The notes under the pieces: generated by a model
The model's input: the letters and a program-made list of their open reading frames with translations, nothing else
What the model was told of the DNA's origin: nothing
Databases searched by the model: none
Translations under genes and position numbers: made by a program
Shown here: piece after piece, positions 8,372-18,300 of the stretch
Position numbering within the stretch: position 1 is the first letter of the stretch
Layout: every line of letters begins with the position of its first letter
Origin: Adhaeribacter terrigena
Lineage (GTDB): Bacteria; Bacteroidota; Bacteroidia; Cytophagales; Hymenobacteraceae
DNA: 64,000 bases
Assembly: GCF_016623615.1 (NCBI RefSeq)
Contig: NZ_JAEHFX010000001.1
Span: 310,001-374,000, forward strand
Direction of reading: 5' to 3'

Positions 8372-9283
8372 TTAACTCATGGCTTTCAGAACTTCATTCA
8401 CAGCCGGGGCGGCCTGCGCTTTGGTAATTTGGGTAAAGTACACATCTTCCAGGTCTGGCTGCACGGTTTCGAAGGTGTAATCGGGGCGGGTTTCTGAATA
8501 GATATGCACCAGGGTTTTGCCAGCAAACAGGCGCGACGAAATAACGTTGTATTGCAGTTGGTATTCCATCAATTCTTCCTTACCGATCATTCTTTTGAAG
8601 ATTTTGCCGCTCAGGTCGTCCATTACGCGCAGCGGATCGCCGGTTAATAGCACTTCGCCTTTGTTAATAATGGCCATCTGGCGGCACAGGTCGCTTACAT
8701 CGGAAACAATGTGAGTGGAAAGAATTACCACGCGGTCTTCGCCGATCTCGCAAAGTAAATTATGGAAACGATTCCGCTCCGCCGGGTCTAATCCTGCGGT
8801 TGGCTCATCTACGATAATAATTTTCGGGTTACCTAAAAGTGCCTGGGCAATACCAAAACGCTGTTTCATCCCGCCAGAATAACCACCCAGATTTTTCTTC
8901 CGCACATCGTATAAGTTGGTTTGCTGAAGCAACGCCGCGACTACCGCCTGCCGTTCTTTTTTATTGTGTAAACCTTTAAGCACCGCCATGTGATCCAGCA
9001 GATCTTCGGCGTTTACTTTCGGATACACCCCGAATTCCTGCGGCAGATAACCCAGCACTTTTCTGACTTCTTCTTTCTGTTTCAGCACATCCAGATCGCC
9101 GAGCATGATGCTCCCGCTGTCGGCTTCCTGCAGGGTAGCAATGGTGCGCATTAACGAAGATTTGCCGGCGCCGTTGGGGCCCAGTAAACCAAACATACCG
9201 GTTGGAATGGTGAGGTTTACATTTTTGAGGGCCTGGGTGCCGTTCGGATACGTTTTGGAAAGGTTGCGGATCTGTAATTCCAT
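8372..9283 (-). CDS. ABC exporter ATP-binding subunit
   Basis: A 303-residue ATPase with Walker A GPNGAGKSS (near residue 36), Q-loop region YLPQEFG, signature YSGGMKQR (near 140), Walker B IIIVDEPTAGLD (near 160) and switch histidine in ILSTHIV (near 197). The extra C-terminal 80 residues are typical of ATPases serving ABC-2 exporters. The next gene on the same strand is the permease/M1 peptidase fusion, separated by 183 bases that hold two repeats. The two products most likely form one inner-membrane complex. No clear promoter was recognised in the 462-base gap upstream. Confidence 0.93.
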   Translation of the reverse strand: MELQIRNLSKTYPNGTQALKNVNLTIPTGMFGLLGPNGAGKSSLMRTIATLQEADSGSIMLGDLDVLKQKEEVRKVLGYLPQEFGVYPKVNAEDLLDHMAVLKGLHNKKERQAVVAALLQQTNLYDVRKKNLGGYSGGMKQRFGIAQALLGNPKIIIVDEPTAGLDPAERNRFHNLLCEIGEDRVVILSTHIVSDVSDLCRQMAIINKGEVLLTGDPLRVMDDLSGKIFKRMIGKEELMEYQLQYNVISSRLFAGKTLVHIYSETRPDYTFETVQPDLEDVYFTQITKAQAAPAVNEVLKAMS

Positions 9284-9297
9284 GGGTTTAAAAGTCT

Positions 9298-9327
9298 AAA
9301 AGGGTAGGGTTTCGGGTAGAAAAACTA
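9298..9327 (-). repeat. 30-bp dispersed element
   Basis: Reverse copy 15 bases upstream of the ATPase start codon. Confidence 0.75.
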
Positions 9328-9707
9328 AAGGCGTTTGCGCAGTAGATGCGGTAAATGCTGCAATGGTTGCCCTGCCATCCGGAAATTATTTTCAGAAAGG
9401 TTTGGAGCCTAGAAATATAAAAATATTTTTTCGGAAGTGTGTTAAATGCAAGGTGGTTTTTTGTTAATGCTTTGTTTTTTAAGTTGAAGTGGGCGCAATG
9501 CTGGGTAAAAGGTGGTAAAATAATAGTGCTTTTCATGGGTTGGCTTCTAGCCTCGGAAACGGAAAAAGCGGCAGTTAGAATTTATTGAAACAAGTTGTAA
9601 CCCCTGCAAATACAAAATTTAAAAACTGTTATTTCTGGTAAAATGCTCTTTTACAGCAGCAAGGTTATTTGCTGAAAAAACGGCATCTTAATTCGGTGAT
9701 AAATCAG
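9328..9707. other. Noncoding gap between divergent genes
   Basis: The AT-rich 380-base stretch separates the leftward ATPase gene from rightward rlmI. A minus-strand frame of about 80 codons (9288-9536) lacks coding character and I do not call it. Nothing else was recognised apart from the rlmI -7 box just beyond it. Confidence 0.5.
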
Positions 9708-9715
9708 TAACTTTG
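9708..9715 (+). promoter_or_regulatory. rlmI -7 box
   Basis: TAACTTTG matches TAnnTTTG exactly and lies 31 bases before the ATG. No convincing -33 TTTG was found at the usual distance. Confidence 0.45.
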
Positions 9716-9745
9716 CACTTTCATTTTTTAAAGTAGTATTTAACG

Positions 9746-10936
9746 ATGAGTAATATTCCGCACATAATATTAGCCAAAGGGAAAGAGCATTCTTTATTGC
9801 GTTTTCACCCCTGGGTTTTTTCGGGTGCTGTTAAGAAAAAAGCTGACGGGCTGGCCGATGGCGATGTGGTAGAAGTTTATTCGGCGCAAAACGAATTTCT
9901 GGGAACCGGGCATTACCAGCAGGGCGGCTCTATTGTAGTGCGCGTTTTTTCTTTTGAACCGGTGGAAGTAAACCTGGCTTTCTGGGAATATAAAATTGGC
10001 CAGGCTTATACCTTTCGCACTACGCTGGGCTTAACGCACAACCCCAAAACGAACGTATATCGTTTGGTTTTTGCCGAAGGCGACGGGTTGCCGGGGCTGG
10101 TTATTGATGTGTACGGCGGAACGGCCGTTTTACAGGCGCACACCATTGGCATGTACCGCGCGCGCCACGAAATTGCGCAGGCTATTATGAATGTGCTGGG
10201 CGAAAACGTGAAAGCGGTTTACGATAAAAGTGCCGAATCGCTGAGCCAGAAAGCACCGGCCGATGCTGTGAATGGTTACCTGCTGGGTGATAACGGGGCC
10301 GAAACCATTGTAAAGGAAAACGGTAACGAGTTTTATATTGATTGGGTGAACGGACAAAAAACGGGCTTTTTTGTGGATCAGCGCGAAAACCGCGAACTGG
10401 TGGCGCGTTATTCCAAAGGCAAAAATGTGCTGAATACATTTTGTTACACCGGCGGTTTTTCGGTTTACGCGTTGAACGCAGGCGCTGAACTGGTACACTC
10501 GGTAGATTCGAGCAAACGCGCCATTGAACTGACCGAACGTAATGCCCAGCTTTCCGGCCACGCCGATAAGCACGAAGCTTTTGCGATCGATACGTTCGAT
10601 TTCCTGAAACGCCCACTGGATGAATACGACGTGGTGATTCTGGATCCGCCGGCTTTTGCCAAACACTTAAGCGCCCGCCACAATGCGGTTATGGGTTACA
10701 AACGCCTGAACGCCGAAGCGCTGAAGAAAATGAAAGCCGGCAGTATTTTATTTACGTTCTCGTGCTCACAGGTGGTAGATAAATACCTGTTCGAAAACAC
10801 CTTGATGGCAGCAGCCATAGAAGCCGGACGCAGCATTAAGATCATGCACCAGCTTTCGCAGCCTGCCGACCACCCGATCAGCATTTTCTGTCCGGAAGGC
10901 GAATATCTGAAAGGCCTGGTACTTTATGTGGAATAG
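9746..10936 (+). CDS. rlmI: 23S rRNA m5C methyltransferase, RlmI family
   Basis: A 396-residue SAM-dependent methyltransferase. An N-terminal PUA domain (about 1-75, with the typical HPWVFSGAV) binds RNA, followed by an EEHEE domain and a C-terminal Rossmann-fold methylase (about 200-396). Motif I-like VLNTFCYTGGFSVYA, motif IV DPPAFAK and the FSCSQ cysteine loop are all intact. RlmI methylates cytosine 1962 of E. coli 23S rRNA; the paralogue RlmK/RlmL-type activities are the alternative. The gene is single, with a -7 box at 9708-9715 and a strong bidirectional terminator at 11065-11105. Confidence 0.9.
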   Translation: MSNIPHIILAKGKEHSLLRFHPWVFSGAVKKKADGLADGDVVEVYSAQNEFLGTGHYQQGGSIVVRVFSFEPVEVNLAFWEYKIGQAYTFRTTLGLTHNPKTNVYRLVFAEGDGLPGLVIDVYGGTAVLQAHTIGMYRARHEIAQAIMNVLGENVKAVYDKSAESLSQKAPADAVNGYLLGDNGAETIVKENGNEFYIDWVNGQKTGFFVDQRENRELVARYSKGKNVLNTFCYTGGFSVYALNAGAELVHSVDSSKRAIELTERNAQLSGHADKHEAFAIDTFDFLKRPLDEYDVVILDPPAFAKHLSARHNAVMGYKRLNAEALKKMKAGSILFTFSCSQVVDKYLFENTLMAAAIEAGRSIKIMHQLSQPADHPISIFCPEGEYLKGLVLYVE

Positions 10937-10938
10937 GT

Positions 10939-11064
10939 TGATTGCTGATTGTTAATTGTTAATTGATTTCGGTAAACGCTATGGTTTTGAGATAAAAAAC
11001 TCTAAGCAAGTGATTCCGGAAATCAGATAAAATCTATCAGCAATCAGCAATTAACAATCAGCAA
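10939..11064. repeat. Self-complementary spacer around a 30-bp element
   Basis: TTGATTGCTGATTGTTAATT (10938-10957) and AATTAACAATCAGCAAT (11049-11065, preceded by ATCAGCAATCAGC) are inverted copies of the same simple repeat on either side of the 30-bp element at 10973-11002. Confidence 0.7.
10973..11002 (-). repeat. 30-bp dispersed element
   Basis: Reverse copy in the loop of the inverted spacer after rlmI. Confidence 0.8.
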
Positions 11065-11105
11065 TAAAAAAAAGCATCCTGTATTGCTACAGGATGCTTT
11101 TTTTA
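11065..11105. terminator. Bidirectional terminator
   Basis: AAAAAAAGCATCCTGTA, loop TTGC, TACAGGATGCTTTTTTT: a perfect stem with A and T tracts, between convergent rlmI and the acidic-protein gene. Confidence 0.92.
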
Positions 11106-11143
11106 TTTTCGGGGAAAAGATCAGGTCAGTTTTGGGGCTGCTC

Positions 11144-11416
11144 TTAGAATTCGTCGTCGTCGTCAACGTTCGAGAATTCATCGTCTTCATCCAGATCATC
11201 GAAATCGTCGTCCAGATCCAGGTCAAGATCATCAGCGTCTTTGAAGTCATCACCCTCGTAGTCATCGTCTACCAGCAATTCTTCTTCAAAATCATCTTCT
11301 TCTACGTCGTCGATATCATCGTCGCCGCCCGGCATCGCTTTTAGTACCGGGTAATTCATCATTACGATGTTGTTGTTCGGAGCGAACGGGTTGGTTAGGC
11401 TGGTGTTGGTGTACAT
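11144..11416 (-). CDS. Extremely acidic small protein
   Basis: This 90-residue protein has an ordinary N-terminal third (about 1-30, with NPFAPNNN and MMNYPVLKAMPGG) and then about 60 residues that are almost only Asp and Glu with scattered Phe, Leu, Tyr and Val. No lysine-rich compensation, signal peptide or membrane segment is present. Such tails are intrinsically disordered and can bind basic proteins or metal ions. The gene has its own -7 box (minus strand, 11464-11471) and terminator, which argues that it is real. I do not recognise the family. The acidic run reads as GAT/GAC/GAA codons and could be inflated by repeat expansion. Confidence 0.7.
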   Translation of the reverse strand: MYTNTSLTNPFAPNNNIVMMNYPVLKAMPGGDDDIDDVEEDDFEEELLVDDDYEGDDFKDADDLDLDLDDDFDDLDEDDEFSNVDDDDEF

Positions 11417-11463
11417 AATCTTCAGTTGAAAAATATGGGTTAATTCTGTGTGTTTTCTGAATG

Positions 11464-11471
11464 CAAAAATA
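11464..11471 (-). promoter_or_regulatory. -7 box of the acidic-protein gene
   Basis: Minus strand TATTTTTG, 48 bases before the start codon; a TTTG lies 14 bases further upstream, closer than usual. Confidence 0.4.
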
Positions 11472-11660
11472 GTAAGATGAACTTACAAAAAAACTGCTGC
11501 AAGCCGCCGGAGCACGATTTTTAAGCTAAATACGCAAATAAATCTCAAAGCGCTGTCCGGCCATAGAAAAAAATAATTCTGATGCAAGAAGCAGGCGCAG
11601 GAGCTTAAAGGCACATAAACTGAAATTTCGGAAATTAGTTCCCGGCTTCCGCCAAACAGT

Positions 11661-11690
11661 TACTTTTTCGGGCTGAACAGCTACCGTTTT
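11661..11690 (+). repeat. 30-bp dispersed element supplying a stop codon
   Basis: Positions 21-23 of this forward copy (CTA, 11681-11683) are the TAG stop of the HEAT-like gene on the other strand, and the TTTT end encodes its last lysines. Confidence 0.8.
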
Positions 11691-12220
11691 TTAGTGGCCT
11701 TAAAAGTTTTCAGCAAAATGCGTGCCCGGGCTCTAATCGCAGCGCTTTCGTGTTCCAACGCGGCGTGTAAAGCTTCCCGTACTTCGGGTTGAAGCCAGTC
11801 GTGCTGTCTGGCTAATACGGCCAGGGTTTGCAGGCAGTTCACTTTTACGAATTTATGCGGAAGGGTATGCAGCCAATTGAAAAGCGCATTTACGGCCAAA
11901 GCCAGATCATCTTCTTCCAGTTCCAGGTAACCTAAAAGTAAGGCTATGTGCCAGATTATTTCGTTTTCCTGCCTTTGGCTGGTAGCTGAAAGTATTTCTT
12001 TTTTATAGGGAATTAGCAAGGCAGGGGTTTTTCTGGCCGCTTTTTCTACCGCGTTGCCCATGCGGAGCCGTACTCTTGCGTCAGGATTATGGAGCATTTC
12101 CCGAAACATGACCGGAAACGTTTCGGGGTTTTCTTCCAGAAAATTATTGAGTTGGCTAACCGTTCCGGTATAATCGGAAAGATTATTGGAGGTTGGTGCC
12201 GGGTAGATTTTTGACGCCAT
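11681..12220 (-). CDS. HEAT-repeat-like protein
   Basis: A 179-residue, largely helical protein. Regular helix pairs such as MFREMLHNPDARVRLRMGNAVEKAARK (about 38-64) and HAALEHESAAIRARARILLKTFK (about 150-175) follow the HEAT/armadillo pattern, a scaffold for protein-protein contacts. It has no signal peptide and is presumably cytoplasmic. It starts five bases after the stop of nothing upstream and sits five bases in front of the metallo-beta-lactamase stop, so both may be read from the promoter before the lactamase gene. Its C-terminus KKR-stop is encoded by a dispersed 30-bp element. Confidence 0.7.
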   Translation of the reverse strand: MASKIYPAPTSNNLSDYTGTVSQLNNFLEENPETFPVMFREMLHNPDARVRLRMGNAVEKAARKTPALLIPYKKEILSATSQRQENEIIWHIALLLGYLELEEDDLALAVNALFNWLHTLPHKFVKVNCLQTLAVLARQHDWLQPEVREALHAALEHESAAIRARARILLKTFKATKKR

Positions 12221-12225
12221 AATTT

Positions 12226-12960
12226 CTACCGGCTTTTTACATTTCTCAGCAGGTTCAGCGTGTGCTGCAAAGCCATTTTATTGGACCAGTCCTGATGCCC
12301 GGGAATTACAAAATTCGGATCCGGGAATTCGGATATTACGGTATTCAGGGAGTTTGGCCAGGCTCGTAGGTTTGCATCGGCTACATTGCCAAGGTCTTTG
12401 GCGTGGGTGCTTTTTACAAAGCAGCCGCCGTAAAGTACTTTCTGGTCCGGAAACCATACCGTTATATTATCTTCTGTGTGTCCAGGTCCGGGGTAAAAAG
12501 TTCGGATATTGGTTCCTCCAACGGAAATAGTAGTATCGGCGGGTAAAATTCCGGCTGGTTGGGGGTGCTTGTTCCGGGCAGCGCTTTCGGCGGTAAGGCG
12601 GGTGCTGATCACCCGGATATTTTGCTTTTGCAGCGCTTTAATTCCCCCTAACCGGTCTTCGTGAGCATGTGAAACAACGCATAAAACCACCGGCTTGCGC
12701 AGATTGTTTTTCACCCAATCCAGAATTTCTTTGGTTGGTTTTTCGCCCCAGCCGGTATCGATTAAAACTACGCCTTCGGTGGTTTCTACCAGTAAGCCGT
12801 TAGAGGGAAAGGGCTGGCCGTTAAGCAATTTGTAAGATGTATGTACATAAATGCCGGTTGTTAAAGGAGTTACTTTTATGGCTAATTTATTATTGTTTTG
12901 GCTGAAACCATTCGGTAAAATTCCAAGAAGCGAAAGTAGAAAAAGGAAATAAAATTTCAT
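12226..12960 (-). CDS. bla: Subclass B1 metallo-beta-lactamase
   Basis: A 244-residue exported enzyme with a signal peptide (about 1-20, ending GFSQ). All B1 zinc ligands are present: H98, H100 and D102 in SHAHEDRLGG, H161 in GPGHTEDN, C180 in YGGCFVKS and H222 in IPGHQDW. This full 3H plus D-C-H set is characteristic of subclass B1, which hydrolyses penicillins, cephalosporins and carbapenems in the periplasm. N-linked features such as WGEKPT and NLGNVADAN fit as well. There is a -7 box 17 bases before the ATG, and the HEAT-like gene follows five bases downstream. Activity is inferred from the family. Confidence 0.93.
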   Translation of the reverse strand: MKFYFLFLLSLLGILPNGFSQNNNKLAIKVTPLTTGIYVHTSYKLLNGQPFPSNGLLVETTEGVVLIDTGWGEKPTKEILDWVKNNLRKPVVLCVVSHAHEDRLGGIKALQKQNIRVISTRLTAESAARNKHPQPAGILPADTTISVGGTNIRTFYPGPGHTEDNITVWFPDQKVLYGGCFVKSTHAKDLGNVADANLRAWPNSLNTVISEFPDPNFVIPGHQDWSNKMALQHTLNLLRNVKSR

Positions 12961-12977
12961 AAGGCCGGTTTATGTTT

Positions 12978-12985
12978 CAAACTTA
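12978..12985 (-). promoter_or_regulatory. -7 box of the metallo-beta-lactamase gene
   Basis: Minus strand TAAGTTTG, an exact TAnnTTTG, 17 bases before the start codon. No good -33 box was found. Confidence 0.5.
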
Positions 12986-13027
12986 ACAAGATTAACGGAA
13001 TTATCTGGGAGGAGAAAGCGCCTGCAT

Positions 13028-13057
13028 TAGTTTTTGGTCTGCAAACCATAGCATTTT
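13028..13057 (+). repeat. 30-bp dispersed element
   Basis: Forward copy in the spacer between the divergent lactamase and aspS genes, ending just before the aspS -7 box. Confidence 0.8.
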
Positions 13058-13061
13058 CCAT

Positions 13062-13069
13062 TAAATTTG
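13062..13069 (+). promoter_or_regulatory. aspS -7 box
   Basis: TAAATTTG, an exact TAnnTTTG match, 83 bases before the ATG and immediately after a 30-bp element whose T tract lies near the -33 position. Confidence 0.45.
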
Positions 13070-13152
13070 TGCTTTTTTCGCATGCAGGCTTCCGAAACTA
13101 TGTGTATTTTTACCTCTTAATTCTTTCCTGAAGCAAATAAGTAAATTCTGAT

Positions 13153-14913
13153 ATGTTGAGAACCCATACCTGTGGCGAATTACGCAGCGAGAATATTGGC
13201 GATAAAGTGGTTTTATGCGGTTGGGTGCAGCGCTCCCGCGACAAAGGCGGCATGCTTTGGATCGATCTGCGCGACCGCTACGGCATTACGCAGCTTTCTC
13301 TGGAAGAAGGCGTTACGGCGGAAGATGTATTGAAAACTGCCCGGGAGCTGGGTCGCGAATTTGTGCTGAAAGCCGAAGGAACCGTAATTGAACGCGAAAG
13401 CAAAAACGATAAAATGCCCACCGGCGCGGTAGAGATCAAGGTTTCTAACTTAGAAATCCTGAACGCAGCTAAATTGCCGCCTTTCATGATCGATGATGAA
13501 ACCGATGGCGGCGACGACCTGCGCATGAAATACCGTTACCTGGATCTGCGTCGTAACCCGGTGCGGAAGAATTTAGAGTTGCGCCACCGTATGATGCAGC
13601 AAACCCGCGCGTATCTCGATTCCCGTGAATTTATTGAAGTGGAAACACCGGTTCTGATCAAATCTACGCCGGAAGGTGCGCGCGATTTTGTGGTGCCGAG
13701 CCGCATGAACCCGGGTGAATTTTATGCCTTGCCGCAAAGCCCGCAAACGTTCAAGCAGCTTTTAATGGTTTCCGGGTTCGATAAATATTTCCAGATCGTG
13801 AAATGTTTTAGAGACGAAGACTTACGTGCCGACCGCCAACCAGAATTTACCCAGATAGACTGCGAACTTTCTTTTGTAACCCAGGAAGATATTCTGGATA
13901 TGTTCGAAGGCCTGGCCAAACATTTATTCAAGACCGTACGCGGCGTGGATATTGAAAAACTTCCGCGCATGACCTACGCCGATGCCATGAAATTCTACGG
14001 CAACGACAAACCCGATACGCGCTTCGATATGAAATTCGTGGAACTGACGGACGTGGTGAAAGGCAAAGATTTCAAGGTTTTTGAAGAAGCCGAACTGGTT
14101 ATTGGTATCAACGCGAAAGGCGCTGCAACTTACACGCGGAAGCAGATCGACGAGTTAATTGATTTTGTAAAGCGTCCGCAAATTGGAGGCACCGGCATTA
14201 TTTACGCCCGCGTGGAAGCCGACGGCAGCCTGAAATCTTCGGTAGATAAATTCTATGCGCCGGAAGACTTACTGAAGTGGAAAGCTGCCATGAATGCGGA
14301 ACCCGGCGATTTACTTTTATTGATGGCCGGCGGTGCGGATAAAACCCGTAAAGCGATGTCGGAGTTGCGTCTGGAAATGGGAACGAAACTCGGTTTGCGC
14401 GATAAAAATGTATTCAGCCCGCTGTGGGTGGTAGATTTCCCGCTGCTGGAATGGAACGACGAAGCGCAGCGTTATTTCGCCATGCACCACCCGTTCACGT
14501 CGCCAAAACCAGAAGATCTGCACCTGGTAGAAACGAACCCGGGTGCGATCAGAGCAAATGCTTACGACATGGTAATTAACGGGGTGGAAGTTGGCGGTGG
14601 TTCTATTCGTATCCATGACCGGGAGTTGCAGAGCCGCATGTTTAAATTGCTTGGTTTCTCGGAAGAAGAAGCCCAAAATCAGTTTGGTTTCCTGCTGAAT
14701 GCGTTTGAATACGGCGCGCCGCCGCACGGTGGTCTGGCGTTTGGTTTCGACCGTCTGTGCTCATTATTTGGCGGTTCCGATTCGATAAGAGATTACATTG
14801 CTTTCCCGAAAAACAATTCCGGCCGCGACGTGATGATCGATGCGCCTTCGCCGATCGCGCAGGAGCAGCTCCATGAACTGCAGATCAGGTTAAGAACGGA
14901 AGCCAAAGCTTAA
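13153..14913 (+). CDS. aspS: Aspartyl-tRNA synthetase
   Basis: The 586-residue class II synthetase charges tRNA-Asp. An N-terminal OB-fold anticodon-binding domain (1-105, with [11 protein letters not shown]), motif 1 region, motif 2 [18 protein letters not shown] (about 217-234), a bacterial GAD insertion (about 290-410) and motif 3 GLAFGFDRL (about 525-533) appear in order. The length is normal for the bacterial type. It could be discriminating or non-discriminating; the sequence alone does not decide this. The gene is single, preceded by a -7 box and followed by a short-stem terminator. Confidence 0.98.
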   Translation: MLRTHTCGELRSENIGDKVVLCGWVQRSRDKGGMLWIDLRDRYGITQLSLEEGVTAEDVLKTARELGREFVLKAEGTVIERESKNDKMPTGAVEIKVSNLEILNAAKLPPFMIDDETDGGDDLRMKYRYLDLRRNPVRKNLELRHRMMQQTRAYLDSREFIEVETPVLIKSTPEGARDFVVPSRMNPGEFYALPQSPQTFKQLLMVSGFDKYFQIVKCFRDEDLRADRQPEFTQIDCELSFVTQEDILDMFEGLAKHLFKTVRGVDIEKLPRMTYADAMKFYGNDKPDTRFDMKFVELTDVVKGKDFKVFEEAELVIGINAKGAATYTRKQIDELIDFVKRPQIGGTGIIYARVEADGSLKSSVDKFYAPEDLLKWKAAMNAEPGDLLLLMAGGADKTRKAMSELRLEMGTKLGLRDKNVFSPLWVVDFPLLEWNDEAQRYFAMHHPFTSPKPEDLHLVETNPGAIRANAYDMVINGVEVGGGSIRIHDRELQSRMFKLLGFSEEEAQNQFGFLLNAFEYGAPPHGGLAFGFDRLCSLFGGSDSIRDYIAFPKNNSGRDVMIDAPSPIAQEQLHELQIRLRTEAKA

Positions 14914-14914
14914 G

Positions 14915-14944
14915 CAGTTTTGTAGCGTTAAAGCATAGCGTTTT
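14915..14944 (+). repeat. 30-bp dispersed element
   Basis: Forward copy starting two bases after the aspS stop codon. Confidence 0.8.
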
Positions 14945-14953
14945 TATTATTCT

Positions 14954-14990
14954 AAACCTCACGGACCTTCGGGAACTGTGAGGTTTTTTT
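14954..14990 (+). terminator. aspS terminator
   Basis: AAACCTCAC, loop with GGACCTTCGGGAACT, GTGAGGTTT and a T run. Confidence 0.8.
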
Positions 14991-15013
14991 ATGCTTAAGA
15001 AATTAAGAAACAG

Positions 15014-15043
15014 GAGTTTTTAATATTAAAAGCATAGCATTTT
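15014..15043 (+). repeat. 30-bp dispersed element
   Basis: Forward copy in the spacer before the first GEVED protein. A half core (GATAGAGCG plus T run) follows at 15067-15080. The rest of this 350-base spacer shows no gene. Confidence 0.75.
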
Positions 15044-15319
15044 TTAAAAGTCTTGGCTGCATATAGATAGAGCGTTTTTTTTTGTTCTGATATTCAATTG
15101 GTTATGTGTTTTACGGAGCCTTTTGAGAATTTCAGGCAACCGGTTAGAACTTTGTGTTGTCTGTGTTTTTGTGAAAAATCATGTTTGAAGCACTGATAAG
15201 TTATGATGCTGAAAAATAAGACGTTGTGATCATCGGGCTTCATCCCGGATCAGTATTTTCAGCTTTTGCTAATACTTGCTTTCAACCTGTTCTTTAAACA
15301 TATAATTAAAACTCACCCT

Positions 15320-18300
15320 ATGAAAAGTAAATACACCGGTTTTAATTTCCTGCTGCTTATCTGCCTTTTTTGGCTGGCGGCTCTGCCCAAAACCCTGGCG
15401 CAGGCTCAGTATTGTACCAGCAATCTTTACACGACCGGTTGTTCGGCCAATGACCGGATTGATCGCTTTGAATTTGGGACGATAAATAATTTAACCACAG
15501 GTTGCGGTACCAACGGATATTCAGATTTTACTTCCATAAGTGCGAACGTGACCAGGAATAATAATTATACGTTACGGGTACAGGCTAACGCGGCATCTGC
15601 GCAGGGCTTTGGGGTCTGGATCGATTTCAACCAGGATCTGGATTTCGACGATGCCGGTGAATTTGTTTATGCCACGCCAACTACGGGTACCCAGTTATAT
15701 ACAAAGCAAATCCCCATTCCCGGCTCTGCTATGCTGGGGCAAACCAGATTACGGGTGCGTTCGGTAAAAAATGCCTTGCTGGTAGCAGGAAGTGCCTGTG
15801 TGCAGTTTGCTTTTGGTGAAACCGAAGATTATTCCCTGAACGTGCTGCCAAATACGCAATATTGCACAGATCTTTATCAGCTTGGTTGTACCGCACAAAC
15901 TATGATCTCAGCAGTAAAGCTTAATACCATCAATACCAACGATGTTTTTTGTACCAGTGGCTCCGGATATGTTAACCGTACTTCGATGAGCACAACCGTG
16001 CAGATGGGAGTTACTTATCCGTTGGAAGTAACGGTGGCCTACAACGCAGGCGCAGCAGCGGTTTGGGTAGATTATAATAATGACCTTGATTTTGATGATG
16101 CCGGTGAATTTATAATAAGTGATGTAGGAGGCATTGGTGGGTCTGCTGAAATAAACGGCACGATCACAATTCCTCAAAATATTACTCCGGGAAATAAACG
16201 GATGCGGGTTCGTTCGGCAAATACCTTATTCGGATTTCAGCCCACCGATGCCTGCAGATATGAAAGCAATGGCGAAACTGAAGATTATACCCTGAATGTG
16301 GTAGGGCAGCCAGGATATTGTACAATAGGGCTTTATCAGCAGGGTTGCAACGGGGGATCATCCAGCCCGAGTATAACTGCGGTAACGTTTGCCGGGATCA
16401 GTAATTTCAGTGCCTGCTCGCCCAATGGCTATGGCGATTTTACCAATCTGGCCGCCAGTGTTCGCCCCGCTACAAAATACCCGCTTAGCGTGGGCGTAGG
16501 CCGAACAAACCTGGCCATTGGCGTGTGGATAGATTTTAACCGCGATTTTCAGTTCAACGATGCCGATGAGTTTGTTTATCAATCTGCCGTGCAAACCGGC
16601 CAGGCTATTACCGATTCTATCCGAATCCCGGCAAATGCACCTTTGGGCAGTACCCGCATGCGTATCCGGACCTTTAGCACCAATCAGGTTCCTCAGGCTA
16701 ATCAGGCCTGCTTTATGGCTTCTTCCGGCGAAACAGAGGATTATACGATTATCATTACGCCGCCACCTGGCCCGGTAGACGTTGGGGTTAGCGAAATAAT
16801 CACGCCTAAAAGTTCCTGCGGTTTGGGCACTACGGAAACGGTAAGCATTGTGGTGAAAAACTACGGCACTACTACTCAAAGCAATTTCCCGGTGAACTAT
16901 GCCGTTAACGGGGTGCCAGCCGGAAATCAAACCGTAAGCCGAAGTCTGATTGCCGGCGATACTATTCATTTAAATTTCATTTCAAAAGCGAATCTCAGCG
17001 CACTTTCTAATTTTAATTTGAAATCATGGACCGGTTTATCTTCGGATGCCCAATTGCTGAATGATACTGCCAGCATAAGCGTTACAAATTTTGGCAATGG
17101 GGTTTCAGTTTATCCTTACACCGAAAATTTTGATTCCTTTGTGCCTTTGATAGCCAATAATGTGGTTTTAGCTGGCCTTTTTCAGAATGGCTGGAGTAAT
17201 ACAACGAATGATATTATCGATTGGCGGGTTTCTTCGACCTCTACGCGGCAATTGGCCAACGTAGGCCCGACCAGCGATCATACCACCGGCAGCGGACTTT
17301 ATGTAAATGTGATCAATACTACTCCCGGCGGTGCCACTGCTAATTTAGAATCGCCTTGTTTAAATTTTACCAATGTAAATAACCCAACCCTCGAATTCTG
17401 GTACCACATGTTTAATATTGGTTCTGGTTCGTTGGCGGTAGATGTGAACGACGGGGGAACCTGGAATCTGAATATTTTCACTCTGAATGGTTCGCAGCAA
17501 GGTGTTAGGCCTGACCCGTGGCTGAAAGCAACTGTTTCGTTATTGCCATATGCCGGAAAAGTGATCAGGCTGCGGTTCAGGGCTCAAAGCGGTACCACAG
17601 GTGCCATTGCCCTGGATGATATTGGTTTGTCAAATCCGCCTTTTCCGGTGCATAACATCGGGGTTTCGCTGCTTAGCTCGCCGCAAACGGGTTGCAGTTT
17701 AAAAGCCGCCGAAAATATTTGCTTACAGGTTACCAACCTCGGTAACCAGCCGGCCATCAATTTCCCGATAACGTATCAGGTAAATAATCTTGCGCCGGTT
17801 ACCCAGGCCTTTCCTGTAAATCCGCTGGCCCCGGGTGCTTCGGTTAGTTTCTGTTTTGGCACAAAAGCAAACCTGAGCGCGGCCGGAAATTATCAGCTTA
17901 AAGTCTATACTGCCTTACCAGCCGATTCGGATAAGAGCAATGATACTTTACAGGCTACGGTTACGAATACGCTTCCAGACCTCAATTTTACGTTTACACC
18001 AACTGCGCCGCAAACCTATCAGTTCACGGCCCAGAATTTAGGAGCCGGAAATATAAGCTGGGATTTCGGCGATGGTAACACCTCATCGGTTGCCAGCCCG
18101 GTGCACCAATTTACTACAGCCGGAAGCTATACCGTAAAGTTAACAGCGGCCAGCGCGAACGGTTGCGACGGTGAAGTGCAGCAAAGCGTTTCTGTAGTAG
18201 TGAACGGAATAAAGGAAGAATCAGGAAAAGCGTTCCAGGTCTATCCGAATCCGGCCAATGCCAACGTTACCATTTCGCTGGCTGAAAATAATGCGGGGAA

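Noticed and set aside
9288-9536. 82-codon minus-strand frame upstream of the ABC ATPase
   Set aside because: AT-rich, no signal or domain, and it contains the 30-bp element at its end.
10130-10666. Minus-strand frames of 178 and 143 codons opposite rlmI
   Set aside because: Both overlap the conserved methyltransferase domain in antisense; composition is that of shadow frames.
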